From positions 1 through 5,547 of the forward strand of contig JAQVSH010000139.1 in the NCBI GenBank assembly GCA_028700615.1: 5,547 nt of DNA, in the 5' to 3' direction. How positions within the stretch are numbered: position 1 is the stretch's first letter; each line of letters opens with the position of its first letter. Source of the DNA: Bacteroidales bacterium (lineage in GTDB: Bacteria > Bacteroidota > Bacteroidia > Bacteroidales > UBA4181). The translations under genes and the position numbers were made by a program. A model generated the notes under the pieces. It was not told the DNA's origin. It did not search any database and saw only the letters and a program-made list of their open reading frames with translations. Shown piece by piece: positions 1 through 5,547 of the stretch.

Positions 1-2094
1 CTCTCCGGCAACATGAAATGTAGCCAGGTTAGGAGAGAAGTAGTTTTGATAGTAGGCTTTTAAGTCATCCAGGGTAATGGCAGAAACAGAAGCCTGGGTA
101 CCTCGTTGGGATTGTCCCAGAATGCTTTCTTTTCCATAGATAAGGCCTAAAAATACGCGGGAAGCGATATTGCCCGGATTTACCATTTCCTGTTGAATCC
201 CTGAAAGAAGCGCCTGTTTCAGCCTGTCAAATTCTTTGGCATCCCATCTCGGGTGCAGCAGAAGTTCTTCTACCAGATTCATAACCTGTTCATAGGTATT
301 GGTCATACAATATCCTGAAATGGCAACCTTTTCTCCATCCAGATAAATGTTCACGGAAGCTCCCAATAGTTTCAGGGCTTCTTCCATTTCTTCCGGGGTT
401 TTATTTTCCGATCCTTCGTTCATCAGCTGGGTGGTAAGCAATGCCACACCTGCTTTTTCAGGAGTATCAAAAAGTGGTCCGCCTGTGAGCGTGAGCGTAA
501 AGTGAACCAATGGAAGTTCATCCTGTTCGATGCCGTAGATTTTGATCCCGTTTGATAAAGTATCTGTCCAGATTTTTGGAGAAGTCAGAGTAAGTTCTTT
601 CCCGAGAGGGGGTTCCTGAGTACGGTCAAAGGCAGATGGAGTCATTTCATAGGTGGCGTCTACAATTTTTTCTCCATTTGCCTCAAAGTCTTGTTGAGAA
701 GCATCTTCAATAATAACATTTGCTTTTACCGCTCCTTCGATAGTTAAATTTGTTTTACCCATTGGGACAAAACTGGTCGTGAGATGATTTTTCCCTTTGA
801 TATAAGTGTTGTATACCCGCATAAGATCCTCTGCTGAGACTTTGCGTATACTTTCTATATCTTTCATGATTTGATCGGGAGTCCCGGCAAAGATATTGGC
901 CTGTGCAATCTGAAATGACTTATCGAGAATGCTTGCCATACTTTGATAGAAACTGGTTTCCGCCATATTCTTAATGGCCTGTAGTTCTTTTTCATCTACA
1001 CCGGTTTCCTCAAATTTTTTGAAGGCTTCCTGAACGGCAGCATATACATTGTCAAGATCAACGGTGTCAAAAGCTCTGACCCGAACAGCAGAATAACCTC
1101 CTAGTTCTTGAGAGTTATTAAACATGGCAACCGATGGAGCTAATTTTTTCTCTTCCACAAGTACTTTGTACAAAGGCGCTTTTTTACCATCAGACAACAA
1201 GGTGGTCAGCAGATCCAGGGCATAACTGTCCGGATGAAACATTTCGACCGATGGAAAGACAATACTCAGTTCTGGCATATTGGCAAACTGATCCTCATGA
1301 TAAAGGTTCTTGGTTTCTGAAAGCACTGGATTCATGGGTTTCAGCGGAGTAACCTCTTCTTTGGGTTTGATTTCACCAAAATATTTTTCTACCAGTTTTT
1401 TTACTTCTTCGGTATCATAATCTCCCGCGATCACCAATGTGGCATTGTTGGTCCCGTAATAAGTATTGTAGAATTTTTTAACATCCTCTATGGTAGCTCC
1501 TTTCAGGTCTGCCATTTCTCCGATCACTGTCCAGCTGTATGGATGTCCTTTGGGATATAAGTTTTTCAGAACGACATCATTGGTATACCCGTATGCCCGA
1601 TTATCCTGAGTTTGCCTTTTTTCGTTGACCACTACATCGATTTCCCGTTTTAAACCGGTTTCACTCACTTGGTTGATAAAGAATCCCATGCGGTCTGGTT
1701 CCATCCACAAAATTTTTTCCAGGGCGTCATTGGGAACTACTTCATAGTAGACGGTTCCGTCCTGCCAGGTGCCTCCGTTAAATTCTCCCCCTAAATTTTC
1801 AATTTTACTGAAGAATTCGTCTCTGCCTAAATGTTCAGAGGCCTGAAAGAGCATGTGCTCAAAAAAGTGGGCAAATCCCGTTTTTCCGGGTTCTTCTCTG
1901 TTGGATCCCACATGATACTGTATTGCAACAGCAACAATCGGGTCTGAATGATCAGGGTGGAGGACGACTTCCAGCCCATTTGCTAAAGTGTACTTTTCAT
2001 ACATAAGGTTCAAATCTTGTGTTTTAGGTTGACATCCGGAGATCAGCAGTATTCCGGTCAACATGAGCAAAAAAAACTGACTTCTGTGTTTCAT
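1..2094 (-). CDS. M16-family (insulinase/pitrilysin-type) zinc metallopeptidase, lipoprotein, C-terminus cut by the left window edge
   Basis: The reading frame is open without a stop from ATG at 2094 to the left edge, giving 698 residues. Residues 1-21 form a lipoprotein signal: basic start (MKHR), hydrophobic core, and lipobox I18-S19-G20-C21. The mature protein is therefore predicted to be lipid-anchored and to act in the envelope. The first M16 domain begins around L37-A-N-G. It carries the inverted zinc motif H76-F-F-E79-H80, and the third zinc ligand is E158 in the segment VVNEKRQ. A non-catalytic M16 lobe follows from about residue 199. A second M16 unit starts at L513-S-N-G; its HxxEH position reads L552-L-T-T555-Q556, so it cannot bind zinc. 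One active and one degenerate half is usual in two-unit M16 proteins, which clamp and cut peptides. Such proteins are typically about 900-950 residues, so roughly 200-250 residues are probably missing. No Shine-Dalgarno sequence precedes the start. The family is certain; the substrate is unknown. Confidence 0.95.
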   Translation of the reverse strand, partial: MKHRSQFFLLMLTGILLISGCQPKTQDLNLMYEKYTLANGLEVVLHPDHSDPIVAVAIQYHVGSNREEPGKTGFAHFFEHMLFQASEHLGRDEFFSKIENLGGEFNGGTWQDGTVYYEVVPNDALEKILWMEPDRMGFFINQVSETGLKREIDVVVNEKRQTQDNRAYGYTNDVVLKNLYPKGHPYSWTVIGEMADLKGATIEDVKKFYNTYYGTNNATLVIAGDYDTEEVKKLVEKYFGEIKPKEEVTPLKPMNPVLSETKNLYHEDQFANMPELSIVFPSVEMFHPDSYALDLLTTLLSDGKKAPLYKVLVEEKKLAPSVAMFNNSQELGGYSAVRVRAFDTVDLDNVYAAVQEAFKKFEETGVDEKELQAIKNMAETSFYQSMASILDKSFQIAQANIFAGTPDQIMKDIESIRKVSAEDLMRVYNTYIKGKNHLTTSFVPMGKTNLTIEGAVKANVIIEDASQQDFEANGEKIVDATYEMTPSAFDRTQEPPLGKELTLTSPKIWTDTLSNGIKIYGIEQDELPLVHFTLTLTGGPLFDTPEKAGVALLTTQLMNEGSENKTPEEMEEALKLLGASVNIYLDGEKVAISGYCMTNTYEQVMNLVEELLLHPRWDAKEFDRLKQALLSGIQQEMVNPGNIASRVFLGLIYGKESILGQSQRGTQASVSAITLDDLKAYYQNYFSPNLATFHVAGE

Positions 2095-2135
2095 AGGACA
2101 AGAATTAGGTGATGAGGTTCTGTAGTTAATTTTAA

Positions 2136-2166
2136 CAAAAGTACAAGACTTTGAGATAATCTCAAT
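2136..2166 (-). promoter_or_regulatory. Bacteroidota-type promoter of the M16 peptidase gene
   Basis: Read on the minus strand, TACTTTTG (2143 down to 2136) matches the Bacteroidota -7 consensus TAnnTTTG perfectly. Upstream, ATTG (2166 down to 2163) matches the -33 element TTTG in three of four bases. The spacer is 19 bases, within the known 19-21 range. Transcription would start near 2130, leaving a 5' leader of about 35 bases before the ATG at 2094. The position and orientation fit this gene alone. The match is by eye; no start site has been mapped. Confidence 0.6.
2151..2165. promoter_or_regulatory. 15-base palindrome inside the M16 promoter, candidate operator
   Basis: TTGAGAT-A-ATCTCAA is a perfect inverted repeat with 7-base arms around a single central base. 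It fills most of the spacer between the -33 and -7 elements of the minus-strand promoter and overlaps three bases of the -33 element. A protein bound here would block RNA polymerase, so a repressor site is the natural reading. A hairpin terminator is less likely: the loop would be too short, the stem is AT-rich, and no plus-strand gene lies upstream within the intergenic region. Confidence 0.4.
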
Positions 2167-2191
2167 TTTTCTCACTCTTTCTTACCGATTT

Positions 2192-2222
2192 ATTGGTTAA
2201 TTTCGACGTTTCTGAAACCAAT
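2192..2222. repeat. Inverted repeat with 7-base arms in the divergent intergenic region
   Basis: ATTGGTT (2192-2198) is the exact reverse complement of AACCAAT (2216-2222); the spacer is 17 bases. Inside, overlapping the right arm, lies a smaller palindrome GTTTC-T-GAAAC (2208-2218). The right arm ends 78 bases before the SDR start codon. It could be a regulator site for the SDR gene or chance structure in AT-rich DNA. No convincing TTTG/TAnnTTTG promoter pair for the SDR was found nearby. Confidence 0.3.
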
Positions 2223-2288
2223 CTATGAAATGATTTGTGGATTAGTTTGGATTTGTTTGTACTATTTTAGTATTCATAACGTTTTTTT

Positions 2289-2294
2289 GAGGAA
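2289..2294 (+). promoter_or_regulatory. Ribosome-binding site of the SDR gene
   Basis: GAGGAA lies six bases before the ATG at 2301 and matches the Shine-Dalgarno core. It supports this start codon. It is the only clear Shine-Dalgarno sequence in the window; the other three genes have none, as is common in Bacteroidota. Confidence 0.6.
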
Positions 2295-2300
2295 CAGAGC

Positions 2301-3113
2301 ATGTCTTTAAAAGGAAAAGTAGTGATTGTGACCGGCGCTTCATCAGGAATCGGGCTTGCTTGTGTCCGGGCGTTGGCAAAGCAGGGTGCTAAGGTGGTGA
2401 TTGCAGCCCGCTCGGTGGATAAACTGGCTCAAATTGAAGAGGAACTCAGAAATCAGGGGGCCGAGGTTCTTTCGGTCGCGGTGGACGTTACCTCTGAAGA
2501 GGATTGTCGGATGCTTGTGGAAAAAACAGTCGGACGATTCGGCGGAATTGATGTGCTGATCAATAATGCGGGTATTTCGATGAGGGCCATGTTTGTGGAT
2601 CTGGATCTGAATGTTCTTAAAAGACTGATGGATGTGAATTTCTGGGGTGCAGTCTATTGTACAAAATATGCGCTGCCCTATATATTAAAAAACAAGGGCT
2701 CTGTGGTGGGCGTTTCCTCCATTGCCGGATTTAAAGGTCTTCCTGCAAGGACCGGATATTCGGCTTCTAAATTTGCCTTGTACGGGTTTCTTGATACCCT
2801 TCGGGTAGAATATCTCAGGCAGGGATTGCATGTGATGGTGATTGCACCCGGCTTTACTTCTTCCAATATTCGCAGGACTGCTTTAGCGGCGGATGGCTCT
2901 TGTCAGGGGGAATCTCCCAGAGAGGAAGGAAAAATGATGTCGGCTGAAAAAGTGGCTGACTATCTGATTAAAGGTATTTTGCGTAAGAAACGTACAGTTA
3001 TTCTCACTGCGGAAGGGAAAGCGGTTATGTTTCTGAAGTCACTCTTCCCGGCCTTGCTGGATCGTCTGGAGTATCAGTTTATGAGCAGGGAACCGGATTC
3101 TCCGTTTAAATAG
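2301..3113 (+). CDS. Short-chain dehydrogenase/reductase (classical SDR), probably NADP(H)-dependent
   Basis: This is a complete 270-residue Rossmann-fold oxidoreductase, predicted to oxidise an alcohol or reduce a carbonyl; the substrate cannot be read from sequence. The cofactor motif T11-G-A-S-S-G16-I-G18 opens the protein. R37 at the end of the second strand (IAAR) suggests NADP(H) rather than NAD(H). D62-V contacts the adenine ring in the family, and N88-N-A-G91 is the structural motif. The catalytic tetrad is complete: N113, S140, Y153 and K157 (YSASK). P183-G184 follows the active site. The C-terminal part (about 214-262) has a basic stretch (RKKR, 228-231) and a hydrophobic/amphipathic segment with FLKSLFPALL. 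It resembles DHRS7-like SDRs and may touch the membrane; that is inference. No transmembrane helix or signal peptide is seen, so the protein is probably cytoplasmic. The gene lies 138 bases before the exporter genes and may be transcribed separately. Confidence 0.95.
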   Translation: MSLKGKVVIVTGASSGIGLACVRALAKQGAKVVIAARSVDKLAQIEEELRNQGAEVLSVAVDVTSEEDCRMLVEKTVGRFGGIDVLINNAGISMRAMFVDLDLNVLKRLMDVNFWGAVYCTKYALPYILKNKGSVVGVSSIAGFKGLPARTGYSASKFALYGFLDTLRVEYLRQGLHVMVIAPGFTSSNIRRTALAADGSCQGESPREEGKMMSAEKVADYLIKGILRKKRTVILTAEGKAVMFLKSLFPALLDRLEYQFMSREPDSPFK

Positions 3114-3128
3114 GGGAGAGATTGCTTT

Positions 3129-3179
3129 TCATTTCAGATGTTCATAAGGTCATTTCAATGATCTGTTTTTCCGTTTCAG
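3129..3179 (+). repeat. Three 9-base direct repeats at exactly 21-base spacing
   Basis: The motif YCRTTTCAR occurs three times: TCATTTCAG (3129-3137), TCATTTCAA (3150-3158) and CCGTTTCAG (3171-3179). The TTTCA cores start at 3132, 3153 and 3174, a precise 21-base period, or two turns of B-DNA. All copies would lie on the same face of the helix. They sit 73 bases or more before the TolC-like start codon, a sensible place for an activator or repressor array. The repeats are seen directly; the function is inferred, and AT-rich intergenic DNA can produce such short motifs by chance. Confidence 0.35.
3147..3170 (+). terminator. Weak candidate intrinsic terminator after the SDR gene
   Basis: AGGTCATT (3147-3154) pairs with AATGATCT (3157-3164), eight pairs including one G-U. 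The innermost pairs must open to make a loop. A G and five T residues (3166-3170) follow. The position, 34 bases after the SDR stop codon, is right for a terminator, but the stem is AT-rich and marginal. It overlaps the middle copy of the 21-base-spaced repeats, so either reading may be wrong. Confidence 0.3.
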
Positions 3180-3251
3180 TAAGTTTTAAAATATCTCAGG
3201 CTGTTTATCTTCTTTTTTTGCTGGTAGAAAAGTTACCCAAAAACAAGAAAT

Positions 3252-4556
3252 ATGAAACAGTTTTTTTTATTGATCGTCCTGCTGGGTTTTAACCTGTGTG
3301 TTTATTCCCAGGAACAGACTTCTCAGAAGGTGCCCGATGCCCTTACTCTGGAAGAAACCGCCCGTTATGCTTTGCTGAATAATTTTGGGCAACAGTCCTT
3401 GTTGTTGTCTAAAATGAGCAGCGAAGCTTCCTATCTGCAGTCAAAAGATCAGCGTCTTCCGGGTTTATCTGCTTCTGCCTCTCAGGGAGTTTCCAACAGT
3501 AATTCCACTACGTCCTGGACCGGAAACTATTCGCTGAGTACGAATATGACCTTATACAGCGGAGGAAGCCTCAACAAAACCATTGAGCAGAATAAACTGA
3601 AAGTTGAACAGGCAGATGCCCAGATTCTGCAATCAGAAAATCAACTGAGTATTCAGGTTATTCAGGCTTTTCTTTCCGTCCTGATGAATGAAGAAATCCT
3701 CAAATATCAGAAAGTGGTATTGAAAACCAGTGAGGAAAATCTTAATCAGGGGAAAGAGACTTTTAAAGTGGGTAAAATACTTGAGAGTGACTACATGTTG
3801 TTGGAATCTCAGTATGCCAGCGACAAATACAACGTAGTCAATACGGAAATCAATCGAAACAATAGTATTCTGGCACTTAAAAATTTACTTTCCATGGCTC
3901 CTGAAGAAACTTTCAGGATTATTCCTCCTGATACGGCCAAAGTCTACGATATTTCAGATCTTCCCGATATGGGATATGTCATGGAGAAAACCCTGGCATG
4001 GTTTCCCGATCTGCAGATCAGTCGTCAAAATATTGATCTTGCCACTTTAAATGTCGAACTTGCCCAAGCCTCTTATTTTCCCACGGTGAGTTTAAGCGGA
4101 AGTCTGGGTACCGGTTATTCCAACGGAAACGGCGGTTTTGGGACTCAGCTTGGAGATCGTTTAAATGAGTCTCTTTCCATCGGGGTGAGTATTCCCATTT
4201 TTAACCGCAATCAAACAAAAACACAGGTTTTACAAAGCAAGTACAGTCTGAAAAAGGCTGAATTAACAGCCAAACAAACAGAGCTGGATGTAAAACAGGA
4301 AATTGAAAAGGAATACCAGACGGTTGTAGCTGCTTACAATAAATATGTTGCCAGTACCGTTAAGGAAAGAGCCTATTCGGAGAGTTTCAGGGTATATGGT
4401 GTGCAATATAGTGAAGGATCTATCACTACAGTAGATCTTTTGCAACAGCAATCCAATTATTTAAGCGCGCTGAACGAATATCTTCAGAATAAATACAGTT
4501 TTATTCTTAATCGTAAAATCTTAGATGTGTACATGGGAATGCCTATTCAATTATAA
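3252..4556 (+). CDS. TolC-family outer-membrane efflux protein
   Basis: This complete 434-residue protein is the outer-membrane channel of a tripartite exporter; three copies would form the duct to the outside. Residues 1-19 are a Sec signal peptide (MKQFF, hydrophobic core, V17-Y18-S19 before Q20). No lipobox cysteine follows a suitable motif, so it is not a lipoprotein. The two outer-membrane efflux repeats are visible. The first begins at L31-T-L-E-E and has the strand segment MTLYSGG, followed by a long Gln/Glu/Lys-rich helix. The second begins around SYFPTVSLSG and has the matching strand VSIPIFNRN, a long helix and a final YSEGSITTVDLLQQQ segment. The length is normal for the family. 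The start is preceded by A-rich sequence without a Shine-Dalgarno match. The MacA-like gene follows 37 bases after the stop with no terminator between, so the two are very probably co-transcribed. The transported substrate is unknown. Confidence 0.95.
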   Translation: MKQFFLLIVLLGFNLCVYSQEQTSQKVPDALTLEETARYALLNNFGQQSLLLSKMSSEASYLQSKDQRLPGLSASASQGVSNSNSTTSWTGNYSLSTNMTLYSGGSLNKTIEQNKLKVEQADAQILQSENQLSIQVIQAFLSVLMNEEILKYQKVVLKTSEENLNQGKETFKVGKILESDYMLLESQYASDKYNVVNTEINRNNSILALKNLLSMAPEETFRIIPPDTAKVYDISDLPDMGYVMEKTLAWFPDLQISRQNIDLATLNVELAQASYFPTVSLSGSLGTGYSNGNGGFGTQLGDRLNESLSIGVSIPIFNRNQTKTQVLQSKYSLKKAELTAKQTELDVKQEIEKEYQTVVAAYNKYVASTVKERAYSESFRVYGVQYSEGSITTVDLLQQQSNYLSALNEYLQNKYSFILNRKILDVYMGMPIQL

Positions 4557-4593
4557 AAACAACAAAGAATTCATTCACTCAAATAATATGGTT

Positions 4594-5547
4594 ATGAAAA
4601 GGAAAATTTTATACTCAGGCACTTTTTTATTACTGGTCATGTTTATGATAGTGCTCAGAGGTTGTACAACCAAAAAGGAGATTGAATACCGGACCACTAT
4701 GGCTCAAAAGGGATTTCTTCAGATAGAAATCACGGCTACCGGATATATCCAGCCGGTTTCTCAGGTTGAGGTGGGTACTCAGGTTTCCGGAATTGTGCAG
4801 CATCTTTATGTGGATTATAATTCACAGGTGGAGAAGGGCCAATTATTGGCGGAGCTGGATAAATCTACGTTAAAAGAAAGAGTGGATCAAAGTCAGGCTT
4901 CCTATGACGATGCGGAAAGCAATCTGGTTTACGCTCAGCAAAATTATGACAGGGTTAAAAAAATGTATGATGCTAAAGCCGCTACCCAAGTGTCTTATGA
5001 AGATGCGGTGAATAAACTGACTCAGGCCAAAAATTCGGTTATTAATGCAAAATCCAATTTAAATCAGGCCAAAGTAAATCTTTCATATGCAGACATTTAC
5101 TCTCCTATTTCAGGAAGGATACTTAACCGGGAAGTGGAAGAGGGGCAGACGGTTGCTGCTTCTTTCAGTACGCCTACGCTTTTTTCCATTGCCAATGACA
5201 TGACTAAAATGCAGGTTGAAGCCGATGTGGACGAAGCCGATATAGGACAAGTAAAAGTGGGTCAGTCGGCTAATTTTACAGTGGATGCTTATCCCGGAGA
5301 AATTTTTCAGGGCACAGTGCAACAGATTCGTTTGCAGGCTACCGTAACTTCTAATGTAGTAACCTATGTGGTCATTATCGAAGCGCCCAATCCGGAAGAA
5401 AAATTATTTCCGGGAATGACTGCCAATGTGACCATTGTTACTCAAAGCAGCGAAGGAATTCTTATTCCGGCCGAAGCCCTTTATTACGTTCCGGATATGA
5501 CGATAGGTGTGGATTATGTGCTTACCGGTCAATGTGAAACAGGTACG
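4594..5547 (+). CDS. MacA-like periplasmic adaptor (HlyD/membrane-fusion family), C-terminus cut by the right window edge
   Basis: The frame is open to the right edge, giving 318 residues. It would link an inner-membrane transporter to the TolC-like channel encoded just upstream. An N-terminal hydrophobic segment (about 5-21) ends in L21-R22-G23-C24, either an atypical lipobox or a simple membrane anchor. The lipoyl half-domains lie at about 54-91 (VSGIVQHLYVDYNSQVEKGQ) and 164-200 (YSPISGRI, EEGQTVAAS). Between them is an alpha-helical hairpin (about 92-163). The TolC-docking RxxxLx6S motif at its tip reads R120, M124, T131. The beta-barrel follows with VDEADI (212-217), GQ (223-224) and VVTYVV (255-260), then LFPGMTA (271-277), all typical of MacA-type adaptors. 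Roughly 60-100 residues are probably missing. An in-frame ATG at 4588 would add only Met-Val; 4594 is preferred because MKRK is a normal signal start. A MacB-type ABC subunit is expected downstream. Confidence 0.93.
   Translation, partial: MKRKILYSGTFLLLVMFMIVLRGCTTKKEIEYRTTMAQKGFLQIEITATGYIQPVSQVEVGTQVSGIVQHLYVDYNSQVEKGQLLAELDKSTLKERVDQSQASYDDAESNLVYAQQNYDRVKKMYDAKAATQVSYEDAVNKLTQAKNSVINAKSNLNQAKVNLSYADIYSPISGRILNREVEEGQTVAASFSTPTLFSIANDMTKMQVEADVDEADIGQVKVGQSANFTVDAYPGEIFQGTVQQIRLQATVTSNVVTYVVIIEAPNPEEKLFPGMTANVTIVTQSSEGILIPAEALYYVPDMTIGVDYVLTGQCETGT

Noticed and set aside
421..456. Second zinc site in the C-terminal half of the M16 protein
   Set aside because: The aligned positions are Leu, Thr and Gln instead of His, Glu and His. 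This is the normal inactive half of a two-unit M16 peptidase, not a damaged gene.
1134..1352. 72-codon plus-strand open frame
   Set aside because: It lies fully inside the well-supported M16 peptidase gene on the opposite strand, and its translation resembles no known family.
2234..2280. Possible plus-strand promoter for the SDR from several TTTG tetramers (2234, 2246, 2252, 2256)
   Set aside because: No TAnnTTTG element lies at the proper distance. The best partner, TATTCATA at 2271, is 21 bases after TTTG at 2246 but matches poorly.
2678..2866. 62-codon minus-strand open frame
   Set aside because: It is antisense to the catalytic core of the SDR gene; an overlap shadow with no start signal.
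3181..3251. Promoter directly before the TolC-like gene
   Set aside because: TATCTTCT at 3206 has two mismatches to the -7 consensus and no good -33 partner. The TTTG at 3217 is too close to the start codon to be a -33 element.
4263..4451. 62-codon minus-strand open frame
   Set aside because: It is antisense to the second repeat of the TolC-like gene; its Leu/Phe-rich content follows from the complement of Lys/Glu/Gln codons.
5110..5322. 70-codon minus-strand open frame
   Set aside because: It is antisense to the conserved lipoyl and beta-barrel part of the MacA-like gene.

Overview
The window looks like an ordinary chromosomal segment of a Bacteroidota bacterium. The evidence is a perfect TAnnTTTG-type -7 promoter element with a TTG-type -33 element in front of the leftmost gene. 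In addition, ribosome-binding sites are weak or absent at three of the four genes. The protein repertoire also fits: a two-domain M16 lipoprotein peptidase and a TolC/MacA-type export pair. The genus cannot be read from the sequence.

Layout. Positions 1-2094 (minus strand) hold the first 698 residues of a lipoprotein zinc peptidase of family M16; its C-terminus lies off the left edge. A 206-base divergent intergenic region (2095-2300) separates it from a plus-strand gene. This region holds the promoter of the peptidase gene, a 15-base palindrome inside that promoter, and a second, wider inverted repeat. Positions 2301-3113 (plus) encode a complete, catalytically intact short-chain dehydrogenase/reductase (SDR). 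A 138-base gap (3114-3251) holds a weak candidate terminator and three TTTCA motifs at an exact 21-base period. Positions 3252-4556 (plus) encode a TolC-type outer-membrane efflux protein. After 37 bases comes a MacA-type periplasmic adaptor (4594 onward), cut by the right edge after 318 residues.

How they work together. The TolC-like and MacA-like genes are adjacent, co-directional and form the outer-membrane and periplasmic parts of one tripartite exporter. The energising inner-membrane subunit, probably a MacB-type ABC permease, is expected just beyond the right edge but is not seen here. The SDR and the peptidase have no evident functional link to the exporter. The SDR shares its strand but is separated from it by a gap with its own candidate regulatory features.

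I see no CRISPR array, RNA gene, insertion sequence, phage gene or undescribed multi-gene system. The less routine signals are short, non-coding and unproven: the palindrome between the -33 and -7 elements, and the helically phased TTTCA repeats upstream of the exporter genes.
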